Assembly (NCBI RefSeq): GCF_002356295.1
Contig: NZ_AP018042.1
Coordinates: 868,001-932,000 of the forward strand
Reading direction: 5' to 3'
Source: Labilibaculum antarcticum
GTDB taxonomy: Bacteria; Bacteroidota; Bacteroidia; Bacteroidales; Marinifilaceae
DNA: 64,000 nucleotides
In this document: one piece after another, positions 26,148 to 33,976 of the stretch
Layout: each line of letters opens with the position of its first letter
Position numbering within the stretch: position 1 is the stretch's first letter
The notes under the pieces: generated by a model
What the model was told of the DNA's origin: nothing
Databases searched by the model: none
What the model saw: the letters and a program-made list of their open reading frames with translations, nothing else
Program-made: the position numbers and the translations under genes

Positions 26148-27344
26148 ATGGCTACTGCAAAATTGATCCTAGACAACCGAAAAGCTAAGAAAGACGGTAC
26201 TTTTCCGATAAAGTTAGCAATTTCTCACAAAACTAAAACATCTTATTTAAGTGGAAACTTTTCAATCCCAGAGAAATATTGGGACAATGGACGTATAAAA
26301 AGAGGCTGTCCTGACATTGAAAATATCAGAATTGCCAACAACAAATTAGCGGCTCTTTTATTCTATGCTAATGATTTCATAGCAGAATTAGAAGAGCGTA
26401 GAAGAGTTGATTTTATGAGTGCTTCACAAATAGCAGACTACATTAAAAACGGTGGAAAACAACAACATGCATCAATTAATTTTCTGGAATATCTAGAAAA
26501 TTACACTTCCACAATAAAAAACAACAATACAAAAGAAAAATATAAAACTACTCTAGTAAAATTACAAGAGTACGCCGATGCCGATTTACTTTTCTTCGAT
26601 GATATTACAAAAGCATGGCTTAATCGATACAAAGAACACAGACAAGAAAAAGCAAGTGCAGCAACAGCAAATATTGATCTTAGAAATATTCGAGCTGTAT
26701 TTAATAGAGCTATTGATTTTGATGAGATTATCGGACAAGAAACATATCCTTTTAGGAAATTTGAGTTTGCAGAAAGCAAACCACGAAACTTACGACTACC
26801 AGCTGACAAAATTAAATTGATTCGGGATTTTCAGACCGACAATAAATACATTGCTTTGGCTCGCGATTTCTTCATGCTATCTTTTTACCTAATTGGCATG
26901 AACAATTCTGACATTTTCGATATTGTTGATATTATTGACGGAAGAATAGATTACGATCGGAATAAAACTCAAAAGGCCTACTCTATAAAGGTAGAACCTG
27001 AAGCAATGGAAATTATTGAGCGAAGAAAAGGAGAAGATTCTTTTTTGATTTATCAGGAACGATATGCAAATGCAAGGAACCTTACCAAACAAATGAATAA
27101 ACACCTAAAAGAACTGGGTAAACATGAAACAATCAAAGTTCCTGATCTTAAAATGTACCACGCTCGCCACTCTTGGGCAGGAATAGCAGCTAAAAAACCA
27201 ATTGGAGCAGGAAAACCAGTAATTGCTCAGGCTCTTGGCCACGGCAAAACAACGGTTACCGATACTTATTTTGATTACGATAATGAGCTGGTTGATGATT
27301 TAAATAGAAAAGTACTTGACTTACTAAATCAAAATAAAGAATAA
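26148..27344 (+). CDS. int: Tyrosine recombinase (integrase) of the element
   Basis: It catalyses site-specific integration into tRNA-Pro and excision. Its N-terminal arm-binding part (MATAKLILDNRKAKKDGTFPIKLAI) is the usual Bacteroidota domain, followed by a SAM-like core-binding domain (about residues 100-200). The catalytic part shows HARHSWA (H-x-x-R), LGHGKTTVTDTY and a tyrosine nucleophile in TYFDY. The first catalytic Arg is not at its common place: GMNNSD stands where many integrases have G-x-R-x-S-E, a variation seen in several Bacteroidota integrases. The start at 26148 is preferred because the longer reading from 26127 overlaps the arm-type repeats. Confidence 0.9.
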   Translation: MATAKLILDNRKAKKDGTFPIKLAISHKTKTSYLSGNFSIPEKYWDNGRIKRGCPDIENIRIANNKLAALLFYANDFIAELEERRRVDFMSASQIADYIKNGGKQQHASINFLEYLENYTSTIKNNNTKEKYKTTLVKLQEYADADLLFFDDITKAWLNRYKEHRQEKASAATANIDLRNIRAVFNRAIDFDEIIGQETYPFRKFEFAESKPRNLRLPADKIKLIRDFQTDNKYIALARDFFMLSFYLIGMNNSDIFDIVDIIDGRIDYDRNKTQKAYSIKVEPEAMEIIERRKGEDSFLIYQERYANARNLTKQMNKHLKELGKHETIKVPDLKMYHARHSWAGIAAKKPIGAGKPVIAQALGHGKTTVTDTYFDYDNELVDDLNRKVLDLLNQNKE

Positions 27345-27536
27345 GCTAGAACTTCTTTTATTTTTCCTCTTTATCTATTTCAGATTCATCACTTTGAGAT
27401 ATTGGATATAAAAGCCTCCCAAAGCTTATCCAATAAATGCGGATTAATTGCACGAAAATTTTCTTTTTAGTCTTTTTCATATTCATTACATACCTTAAGA
27501 TCACCATACAAATAAAACAATTAAACTTACAAAAAA

Positions 27537-27560
27537 AAAGAGAGCCGTTCAGCTCTCTTT
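27537..27560. terminator. Bidirectional terminator between integrase and virion block
   Basis: AAAGAGAGC, loop CGTTCA, GCTCTCTTT is flanked by A and T runs. It ends the leftward structural block (whose last gene stops at 27567) and probably also the rightward integrase transcript. The rest of 27345-27566 holds no gene. Confidence 0.8.
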
Positions 27561-27566
27561 TATCGT

Positions 27567-29402
27567 TTAAGGATTTCTTTCCTTATAATCTTGCATTAAT
27601 TCATCAAACGAGACCAAAGCATTTTTCCAATATTTGTAGATAAACACTTTGCCGTAATCAAATTGCTCTTCATCGGTAGGAATGTAAATCTTAAACACTC
27701 CATAAGTTACCATATAATTGTTTTGCGGTTTGATTTGAGGAATCGTAGAGATTAAAATATCAACGTTTTGAATTGCTTCAATTGTATTCATATTCGTTCT
27801 AAGATGAAGATATAAATACTTGCCTTTTTCGGGGTTGTTTCTTGTACCGCTGAAAGTTTTAATGCTTCCGAAAAGCGTTTCTTTTGGCAATACCGTACCG
27901 TCTGCATTACCGTCTCCGATTGCTCTTGTGATCTTGATTGTTCGGTCTCCACCAATAGGAATACCAACAAAGTTAAGATCGTTGTTTGTTTTGTTGTAGC
28001 TGATTTTAAAATCAAAGTCGAAATCCTGCAAATATCTTAAATTGTAATAGTTCGGAGTCATTGCCCCAATTGAGGTAATTTGCTTTAGACCATTATTCTC
28101 TATGTATTCAGCCCCGTAACCGTCAACAGGGGTTTCACCAAATGTTTCAAGCAATGCCGTTTCCCAATACCTCCACATCGTTACAAATTCCTCTCTCCAT
28201 CCGTCTGTGTTTACTGGTAGTTTTGCTCTGACCTGAGCAATACATATTTGTAAATCGGTTTGTTTTGGTTGCAGTTTAATGGGTGAGCCGTCTGCTTCTA
28301 CAATGTATTCGCAAGCCACTTTAGGAGCCTGATCACTTTCAACCTTTGCCATTATACCGAAATGAACCATTTCAGGCGAACCGGTAAAAGCACTAACCGG
28401 CAAATCAACCGTTCCTAGCTGAAGAGCATAAATAGCCCCTGTACTGGAAATTTCAATCGGAATTTGAAGAAAGCCGTTTTCATCTGCACCCCTCGGTGTT
28501 ACACGAATAAAATTCTTATCATCAAAATTTAAGTCAAGCTGAAAGTTTTTTCGAATGGTGTAATTGTGCCTAATCGGATTCAATGAGGCTGGAACAGTAA
28601 GTACTTCCCCGTTTTTCTCAATGGTGTAATTGTCAATTCCAACCGCTTCCGATGCTGTTGGTTTTATCCTTTCCTCTGCGGGTGCAAGTGCTTTTTTCCA
28701 GTACTTATGAATGACAAAACTTTCAGGTTTTGGGGCTGAACCGTCCACTGGAACCAAAACAGATACCTGCATGATTTGTAATTGAACATCACTTGAATTT
28801 GGCTTTACAGGTACCGTTTCCCCTGAGTCAATAAAGCCTAATACATTGGTGGTAACTGGTAAATTTGTATCAGAAACATTTGCATTCACTACCCAGTTAA
28901 CTCTTTTTCCTTTTCCTCTGTTATCAAAAAATGCAAATGATAATCTCTGATTGCTAATGGTTAAAAACCGTTTAATTCCTCCATACATTATCGGAATTGT
29001 TCTTACTCCACCAAAGGGAACCAATTGCATGTCTTTTCCATCGTAAGTCAAAGAAAAGTCAAAATCTTCCAGAATACGCATATCAACTCTGGTTCCAATC
29101 ATCACCTCAGGAACTACTAGTTTATCGTTTTCCGTTTTGAAGATGGTAAACTCATCGGTATTAATCACCGTTGGTGCAGGAATTATCGGTTGTTCCTGCT
29201 TTTCCAGTAGATCAAACAAATTGCTTTCCTTACTGAATTTATAGATAGCCCAACCGCTTTTTATGGCTGGGTCACCGCTTGCATCCAATACTTTTACCTC
29301 CTGTCCGTCTTCTAGTTTTTCAGAGGCTTGGTTCCGAAGTGCTATGTTTTGAAAAATTTCATAGCTTGATTCTCCTTTCGTAGATGGTTTAGATATTCTC
29401 AT
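27567..29402 (-). CDS. Repeat-built beta-rich protein, 611 aa; capsid or spike candidate
   Basis: I do not recognise a family. The protein consists of about three and a half copies of a 178-residue unit. Each unit ends in a (I/W)-x-(K/R)-(Y/F)-(W/S)-(K/E)-x motif, seen as YKFSKES at 54-60, HKYWKKAL at 232-239, WRYWETAL at 410-417 and YKYWKNAL at 589-596. Their spacing is 178, 178 and 179 residues. Each full unit also has an (L)xDFDF/FQLDL strand and an IP(I) strand in register. No signal peptide or membrane segment is seen. It is the last gene of the leftward block and overlaps the ATPase gene by 14 bases. Its size and fully beta character suit a capsid, spike or receptor-binding protein, which is inference. 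Confidence 0.7.
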   Translation of the reverse strand: MRISKPSTKGESSYEIFQNIALRNQASEKLEDGQEVKVLDASGDPAIKSGWAIYKFSKESNLFDLLEKQEQPIIPAPTVINTDEFTIFKTENDKLVVPEVMIGTRVDMRILEDFDFSLTYDGKDMQLVPFGGVRTIPIMYGGIKRFLTISNQRLSFAFFDNRGKGKRVNWVVNANVSDTNLPVTTNVLGFIDSGETVPVKPNSSDVQLQIMQVSVLVPVDGSAPKPESFVIHKYWKKALAPAEERIKPTASEAVGIDNYTIEKNGEVLTVPASLNPIRHNYTIRKNFQLDLNFDDKNFIRVTPRGADENGFLQIPIEISSTGAIYALQLGTVDLPVSAFTGSPEMVHFGIMAKVESDQAPKVACEYIVEADGSPIKLQPKQTDLQICIAQVRAKLPVNTDGWREEFVTMWRYWETALLETFGETPVDGYGAEYIENNGLKQITSIGAMTPNYYNLRYLQDFDFDFKISYNKTNNDLNFVGIPIGGDRTIKITRAIGDGNADGTVLPKETLFGSIKTFSGTRNNPEKGKYLYLHLRTNMNTIEAIQNVDILISTIPQIKPQNNYMVTYGVFKIYIPTDEEQFDYGKVFIYKYWKNALVSFDELMQDYKERNP

Positions 29403-31227
29403 TTTTCACTAATTTTTTATCAAATACGTTATAAACTAAATCACATGAATTGTATCGGTTTTTTTCACACACTGCAAAACCACCTTTTTCAATCTGCACC
29501 ACAATAGAACCGTCATACTCCGACATGATTCCACCCCTTGCAGTTCCAGCCGTTGTACTCTGGAAAATTACCAACCAGACAACTTTTGGATATTTTACTA
29601 AAAGCTGTCCGAATGTTTCCTGAGAAATCCCCTTTAATTTGCCCCAACTATCAATTGCAATCACATCATATTTCTTTGCGTAGCTTTCCAGCTCTGCAAG
29701 GGAATTTTGAGAACTAACATCTACTCTTTTTTTATTGTTGGCATTAATGTAGGCTGAGTAGGTTCCGAAAAGCTCGCTTTGTGGCGATACTTCCAGAGAC
29801 AAGAACAAACATTTTAAATTTTGGTTGGCAAACAGATTAATTGCCTGACATAGAAATCTGGTTTTCCCAGCTCCCTTTTCACCTCTTAAGACTAAAGCGT
29901 ATTGATTCCTTTCATAACCACCAAGAAAAAGCCCTAAATCAGTTTTCAACTTGGTTATGTGGGTGTTTGGTTTCCATTTGTCTAGGTGAATTACCTTGCT
30001 GTCATGTCCAAAAAGTGATAACTGTTCTTTTGGCTTGCTTTGTTTTTTACTCTTCACCTCCTGTTTTATAGGTGCTTTACCCTTTCTTTTTGGAACTATT
30101 TTTCGACTCTTTGTTTCCTGGCTAATTAGCTGTTTTTCGGGCGAGGTTTGTTCAGCTCTTTTACTCATAGAGTCAGGAACTAATTTTGCAAGATCAATTC
30201 CTTCTAACAAATACTCTGCACTATCACAAGCATAACCGTAAGCTTCCAAAAGGTTTTTATCTACATCCCCTTTTGCATTACTTAACCAGCCTTTCAAATA
30301 GGTAATTCCATTTTGTCGGTTGTACTTCAAACCCAATTCAGTACAAAGAATCATTGCGCCCATTTCTGCAACCAATTCCTCATTGGCATAATCCAGAGAG
30401 GCACTAATTCCCAGCTTTCCACGTCCTAAACGTGCTGGGTTTTGTGTACTGTGGGTGATTTCATGAAAAAGAGTTGAATAGTATTCCTCTATTTGGTGGA
30501 ATTGCTTAAAATCAACCATGTGGATATCCTCAATCGAATAATCAAATTTACCATGACGGTAAAAGCATCGATCTGCCTGATCATTAAATATTTTGGGAAC
30601 CCGTTTCCTTTTAACCAGCTCTTTAAGGAAACTTTCTACATACTGGTTTAACTCATGGTTTTTAAATTCAATCTCTTTAATGATTGGCTTTTTAATTCCC
30701 TCACAAAAATCCACATTAACCGCAAGGTGTAACTTTGGAAGCATCCAGTCAGGCCGTCTGGGTGTTTTACTCTCCTTATCTTTAAACATGGGAATGTATG
30801 ACAAAACAGAAATTACACGGGTTTTATCAATCAATTTCCCGCCCTGTTTTAAAAGGGCTGAAATAGTAATAAAAAACGGGCTTTTCCCTGCGTTTCGCTC
30901 CATTGATAACAGATTAATACTGTTCTTGTAGAGTCGCCCTGAAATATTCCTAAACCCGCTTAATATTTTGCCCTCTTCATCAAAGATCAGCCCAGCAATC
31001 CAAGGCTTTTCCCATTTGGTAAACAAGAATGTTTTGATGTCATTGATCAATTCCAATCGAAATTTTTCTTTGTCATCTTTCCAACCATCCAGAGAGAAAT
31101 CAAACAAACCTTTCAGGATTTCGCTTACTTTCAATTTTGCTTTTTTTACGGTAGTCTTTACAGTCTTTTTCACTCTTGTTTTAACCGTCCTTTTCTCCTC
31201 CTTTATTTTCTCAAAATATCCAATCAT
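29389..31227 (-). CDS. ArdC-like ssDNA-binding/zincin domain fused to RecA-type ATPase
   Basis: Residues 1-35 are a Lys/Thr-rich basic tail. Residues 55-185 resemble the ArdC N-terminal domain (SGRLYKNSINLLS...TISALLKQGGKL), known in antirestriction/primase-associated proteins to bind ssDNA. A zincin site HEITH is at 255-259 with EELVAEMGA at 283-291, as in ArdC C-terminal domains. After a Lys-rich linker (360-405) comes an ATPase with Walker A GEKGAGKT (449-456) and Walker B DVIAIDS (521-527), of RecA/DnaB-like type. It is the only P-loop ATPase in the structural block, so it could drive DNA packaging or protect entering DNA. Both uses are inference. It overlaps the next gene by 14 bases. 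Confidence 0.75.
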   Translation of the reverse strand: MIGYFEKIKEEKRTVKTRVKKTVKTTVKKAKLKVSEILKGLFDFSLDGWKDDKEKFRLELINDIKTFLFTKWEKPWIAGLIFDEEGKILSGFRNISGRLYKNSINLLSMERNAGKSPFFITISALLKQGGKLIDKTRVISVLSYIPMFKDKESKTPRRPDWMLPKLHLAVNVDFCEGIKKPIIKEIEFKNHELNQYVESFLKELVKRKRVPKIFNDQADRCFYRHGKFDYSIEDIHMVDFKQFHQIEEYYSTLFHEITHSTQNPARLGRGKLGISASLDYANEELVAEMGAMILCTELGLKYNRQNGITYLKGWLSNAKGDVDKNLLEAYGYACDSAEYLLEGIDLAKLVPDSMSKRAEQTSPEKQLISQETKSRKIVPKRKGKAPIKQEVKSKKQSKPKEQLSLFGHDSKVIHLDKWKPNTHITKLKTDLGLFLGGYERNQYALVLRGEKGAGKTRFLCQAINLFANQNLKCLFLSLEVSPQSELFGTYSAYINANNKKRVDVSSQNSLAELESYAKKYDVIAIDSWGKLKGISQETFGQLLVKYPKVVWLVIFQSTTAGTARGGIMSEYDGSIVVQIEKGGFAVCEKNRYNSCDLVYNVFDKKLVKNENI

Positions 31228-31230
31228 AGC

Positions 31231-31473
31231 TTAAAATAAACGGTTAAAAAATCCTTTTTCCTCTTCCTTTTTGTTGTTTTTCTGATCTTGATCAGTTTTG
31301 GTTTCAATTTCGATATGTCCGCCTTTCTTGGTTTTGATATCCTTTATTTGAATGCTTGTGCTTTGGGCTGGAATCTCTTTTTTTCCATACTTATAGCCTA
31401 TGGCCATGCCAAAACCTAAACCCGTTGTAAATAGTAGAATGGCTGATAGTATTGTGATTTTCTTTCGTAACAT
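31231..31473 (-). CDS. Small membrane-anchored basic protein, 80 aa
   Basis: A single N-terminal membrane segment (KITILSAILLFTTGLGFGMAIGY) is followed by a charged, Lys/Asp/Glu-rich tail (IETKTDQDQKNNKKEEEKG) ending in FFNRLF. No lipobox is present. It lies 3 bases upstream of the ArdC-ATPase gene on the same strand, so the two are translationally linked. A terminator-like hairpin lies between it and the lysis genes upstream. The architecture, short anchor plus soluble charged tail, resembles small virion-membrane proteins. I do not recognise a family. Confidence 0.7.
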   Translation of the reverse strand: MLRKKITILSAILLFTTGLGFGMAIGYKYGKKEIPAQSTSIQIKDIKTKKGGHIEIETKTDQDQKNNKKEEEKGFFNRLF

Positions 31474-31504
31474 CTGTAAGTATTTTTAATAGTTTCGTGA
31501 ATAA

Positions 31505-31556
31505 AAAAACAACACTCTGACACCCGTCATTGTAAGGCTTATGGAGTGTTGTTTTT
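31505..31556. terminator. Long-loop hairpin inside the structural block
   Basis: AAAAACAACACTC and GAGTGTTGTTTTT form a perfect 13-bp stem around a 26-base loop. It has A/U tracts on both sides and separates the lysis-type genes from the last three genes of the block. It is probably a partial terminator that lowers expression of the downstream genes, or an RNA processing site. Confidence 0.65.
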
Positions 31557-31557
31557 A

Positions 31558-31953
31558 TTAGTTGATTACATTGCTTTCGGTGTAGTGCTGGTAAATTGCT
31601 CCGAAGCTACTGAGCCAATAAAAGCACAGGCCAGTATTACCATTTGCTGAATGTATTCGATCGGTATTCTGCACATTACACCAACGACGATAAAAAGCAC
31701 CAAGAATAGGGTAATCTGCCTTTTGAAACTTGGATTTCCTTTCACATCCTGAAAGGTCGCTTTTAGCCATTTTGTCCGTATCGGCTCTCTTTTTTCCTCC
31801 ATCCAGTCGATAATTGATTAATTTAATTTCTGATAGCATTTCCTGCTGTTGAGTGTGCACAGTCCAAAGACCATACAAACACAAGCAAATAAGGAAAACC
31901 AAAAGTTTGTGTTCTTTAGAGAAAAAGCCCGTTATTTCTGATGTCCCACTCAT
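31558..31953 (-). CDS. Membrane-anchored ORF containing the nested holin-like gene, 131 aa
   Basis: The start ATG overlaps the endolysin stop (ATGA), a strong sign that translation really begins here. Residues 14-33 (KLLVFLICLCLYGLWTVHTQ) form one membrane helix, followed by a plausible soluble stretch to about residue 56 (EMLSEIKLINYRLDGGKKR). From residue 50 onward the frame overlaps the holin-like gene and its sequence looks less natural (Cys/Trp/Tyr-rich). Either the full 131-residue product is made, giving an Rz/Rz1-like nested pair, or an ancestral stop has been lost. Only the N-terminal part is well supported. Confidence 0.5.
   Translation of the reverse strand: MSGTSEITGFFSKEHKLLVFLICLCLYGLWTVHTQQQEMLSEIKLINYRLDGGKKRADTDKMAKSDLSGCERKSKFQKADYPILGAFYRRWCNVQNTDRIHSANGNTGLCFYWLSSFGAIYQHYTESNVIN
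31566..31802 (-). CDS. Holin-like two-helix membrane protein, 78 aa, nested
   Basis: Two hydrophobic helices (FKRQITLFLVLFIVVGVMC and IEYIQQMVILACAFIGSVAS) are preceded by a basic N terminus, the usual shape of small phage holins. The gene lies entirely within a longer ORF (31558-31953) in another frame on the same strand. It lies just downstream of the endolysin gene, supporting a role in lysis. Start ATG at 31802 gives MEEKREPIRTKWLK, with an AGGA-like sequence close before it. Its translation shows better coding character than the overlapping part of the outer ORF. Confidence 0.7.
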   Translation of the reverse strand: MEEKREPIRTKWLKATFQDVKGNPSFKRQITLFLVLFIVVGVMCRIPIEYIQQMVILACAFIGSVASEQFTSTTPKAM

Positions 31954-32567
31954 TTCGTATTGTTTTTAGTTAAAAAAAAAAACAAGGCAAATGAGCCAAC
32001 AATAAGAACAGGAAACATTGTATTTTGAACAGTTAAAAATGATCGTAAGTAACTTAAGCGATTCAACCAAGCCCGCCTAAAATAAGGCTGTGAAACGATT
32101 AGTTTGTTTATGAAATTTTCCCGCTCAACAAACAAAGCTTTTGCGATGTCTGAGGAATCAAAGCGTTTCAAAGCATTCAATGTTTTAAGCCCTATTAACC
32201 CATCCACATCAAGAAAAGCACCTTTGCTGTTTAAAACTGTTTGCAAGCTTTTAACGGCTCTTATTTTACCTGAATTCACTGCATAGTCGTAAAGCTGGTT
32301 CGCTACATCCTGAGTCATTAAACCACAGCTTAATTTCTTCCAAAATTCAGTCCTGTAAAACTGTTCTACATCCTTGCTTAGGAAGGAAAACTTTGCATTG
32401 TTCTGTATCGGGTGGGCTTGCTTGTCTATAAACGCCCAGCCCTTCCAATCAGGAAAGGCGACTCTCGATATTCCGCAATAAGTTTCTTTTCCCTTATCGT
32501 TTGGATTGTTCGAATAGCCGCCCTCCATTTTTTCCGTTATCGTGTAACTTTTAATAAAGTTTGCCAT
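31950..32567 (-). CDS. GH108-type endolysin with C-terminal membrane anchor
   Basis: This is a peptidoglycan hydrolase of the GH108 (N-acetylmuramidase-like) type. The catalytic Glu15 is in the EGGYSNNPNDKGKETYCGISR region, which is the family signature. The C-terminal peptidoglycan-binding subdomain includes GLIGLKTLNALKRFDSSDIAKALFVERENFI. Unusually, residues 181-199 (MFPVLIVGSFALFFFLT) form a terminal membrane segment. This would anchor the enzyme in a virion or cell membrane rather than release it, as in entry enzymes of membrane-containing phages. It is coupled to the downstream ORF by an ATGA overlap and lies 3 bases from the upstream gene's stop. Confidence 0.85.
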   Translation of the reverse strand: MANFIKSYTITEKMEGGYSNNPNDKGKETYCGISRVAFPDWKGWAFIDKQAHPIQNNAKFSFLSKDVEQFYRTEFWKKLSCGLMTQDVANQLYDYAVNSGKIRAVKSLQTVLNSKGAFLDVDGLIGLKTLNALKRFDSSDIAKALFVERENFINKLIVSQPYFRRAWLNRLSYLRSFLTVQNTMFPVLIVGSFALFFFLTKNNTK

Positions 32568-32570
32568 AGT

Positions 32571-33128
32571 TTAGATTTTCACATTGATTTTAGCAAGAAT
32601 TGCCCTTGCTTTTCCCATCTCCCCAGCCGACAACTCATAGTTTAATTCACTGGCTAAACTTCTGCGCCTTGGCATTCCGTACTTGATGGAAACCTGCAAC
32701 CAATCCGCCCTGTTTTTCAAAACTTTCAAAGCTTCATAAATTGAATTTTCGTCCGTTCCTTCATCCCAAAGATTACTTGACCATTCAGGCTGGGTATTTA
32801 AAAAGGCATTGTAAAAACTAGTCGCTAAATTCTGGGCTTCATCCCCTGTCAGGGTCGATGTTTCGGCCTCCTTATCCAAATGTTGCTGTAAAACGGCTTT
32901 GTCTCGGCTTTCCTCGGCTTTGCGTTCCTCACTCCACTGCTGACCCGTTGCGAATTTAAAAGCATCCCCAACACCCGAAACGAGTTTGTAACCAACAAAT
33001 AAAACCGCAATTGCTCCGATTCCCATTGCGATATTGGTCACATTTTTACTTTGCTGGTTTAGGTCTTGATACACCCGTGTACCAGCTTGCACCTTTTTAA
33101 TCGAAGCAATTCCGTGGACTCCTAACAT
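32571..33128 (-). CDS. Membrane protein with helical soluble domain, 185 aa
   Basis: One membrane segment is visible (NIAMGIGAIAVLFVGYKLVSGVG, about residues 32-54). It is followed by an alpha-helical, charged domain containing WSEERKAEESRDKAVLQQHLDKEAE and LATSFYNAFLNTQPEWSSNLWDEGTDENSIYEALKVL. The latter resembles a small protein-interaction or binding domain repeated in Bacteroidota phage proteins, though I cannot name it. Start overlaps the preceding gene by 7 bases, so they are coupled. It lies directly before the endolysin. A membrane-bound virion component is plausible. Confidence 0.75.
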   Translation of the reverse strand: MLGVHGIASIKKVQAGTRVYQDLNQQSKNVTNIAMGIGAIAVLFVGYKLVSGVGDAFKFATGQQWSEERKAEESRDKAVLQQHLDKEAETSTLTGDEAQNLATSFYNAFLNTQPEWSSNLWDEGTDENSIYEALKVLKNRADWLQVSIKYGMPRRRSLASELNYELSAGEMGKARAILAKINVKI

Positions 33129-33304
33129 AGGCCACGGTATGAATAAGCCTTATCTAACATCATGTTCAGGTCTTTCTTTGGATTGTTCCCAAACTCCGAT
33201 TTTAAGGCTTTAAGTATTCGCAAAGATCTATCGTCTAGGGTTTCACCAAAAGACTTTAAAACCTCCGCTTTTTCCTTTGCATTGAATGTTTCTTTATCAG
33301 GCAT
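33122..33304 (-). CDS. Small helical protein, 60 aa
   Basis: This is a charged, fully helical product (KETFNAKEKAEVLKSFGETLDDRSLRILKALKSEFGNN...) without a membrane segment. It overlaps the start of the next gene by 7 bases and follows the upstream stop by one base, so it is firmly within the operon. I do not recognise it; it could be a small scaffolding or assembly factor, but nothing in the sequence proves this. Confidence 0.65.
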   Translation of the reverse strand: MPDKETFNAKEKAEVLKSFGETLDDRSLRILKALKSEFGNNPKKDLNMMLDKAYSYRGLC

Positions 33305-33305
33305 C

Positions 33306-33635
33306 TTAAGTAGTTTTTTGTTGGTTAATTACTATGTTATTTGTAGTTGCAGTTCCCTCCATCATTTCTGTTTGTGAAACGATGAATAAACCCTCGTTTT
33401 CTTCGATTTCAGTATCCAGTAATTCCACAAAAAAATCACAGGTTTCTGTTACTGTCTCCACTTCCAAGCTCTCCTGAATCTCTAAAGGATAGCCAACCTT
33501 TGCACCCTGTTCATGAAAAATTAAAATGGGTGCTTTTGTTTTATTAGTAAGTACTAAAGCCTTGGAAGCTGGCACACTGACTGTAACCCTGCGACCAGCT
33601 TCCGAAACTTTTTGTACATCGACAAATAGCCTCAT
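33306..33635 (-). CDS. Small beta-rich protein A, 109 aa
   Basis: The predicted strands (RVTVSVPASKALVLTNKTKAPILIFHEQG, SLEVETVTETCDFFVELLD) point to a compact beta sandwich without signal or membrane segment. The length equals that of the next upstream gene's product (109 residues). Both begin MR-(L/R)-FV, which may mean a common origin, although little else aligns by eye. They sit between the membrane proteins and the 198-residue protein. A single-jelly-roll minor capsid or vertex protein is a reasonable hypothesis that structure prediction could test. Confidence 0.65.
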   Translation of the reverse strand: MRLFVDVQKVSEAGRRVTVSVPASKALVLTNKTKAPILIFHEQGAKVGYPLEIQESLEVETVTETCDFFVELLDTEIEENEGLFIVSQTEMMEGTATTNNIVINQQKTT

Positions 33636-33639
33636 ACAA

Positions 33640-33969
33640 CTAAACTTTTTCTACTGTGAATACTAAAGAACCGTTGATGTCCGCCCCTGTTTGAAACGCT
33701 CCAACAACCCTGATTTGATTGTTTGAAATATCCTGATTTAACAACATCTCCTCCCTGCCTGAACCAAGTTTAAAATATTCAACTGAAACCTGATCAATAA
33801 AGGGAACTCTGCCATCATGCGATTTTATCGCTAGGTCTAAATTATTTCCGTGGCTACCCACCCACGCAACCGCCAACACACGGTTGTGATCGTCAAACGT
33901 CACCACATCGTTAAATGTGGTGCTTACGTCTGTCGATTTCTTATTAATGTTGTAAACGAATCTTCGCAT
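33640..33969 (-). CDS. Small beta-rich protein B, 109 aa
   Basis: The product is a beta-rich protein with the segments VVTFDDHNRVLAVAWVGSHGNNLDLAIKSHDGRVPFIDQVSVEYF and IRVVGAFQTGADINGSLVFTVEKV, which read as strands of a jelly-roll-like sandwich. No signal peptide or helix is evident. It is 4 bases from the downstream gene and 7 from the upstream 198-residue gene. Same length and same MR-x-FV opening as protein A. I name no family. The position amid membrane proteins supports a virion role. Confidence 0.65.
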   Translation of the reverse strand: MRRFVYNINKKSTDVSTTFNDVVTFDDHNRVLAVAWVGSHGNNLDLAIKSHDGRVPFIDQVSVEYFKLGSGREEMLLNQDISNNQIRVVGAFQTGADINGSLVFTVEKV

Positions 33970-33976
33970 TTACCGA

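Noticed and set aside
26148-27344. Integrase taken as inactive because GMNNSD lacks the usual first catalytic Arg
   Set aside because: Several Bacteroidota integrases vary at this place, the other catalytic residues are present, and the element ends are intact.
29389-31227. Conjugative element reading, based on the ArdC-like domain
   Set aside because: No relaxase, coupling protein or type IV secretion genes are seen; the neighbours look like virion and lysis genes.
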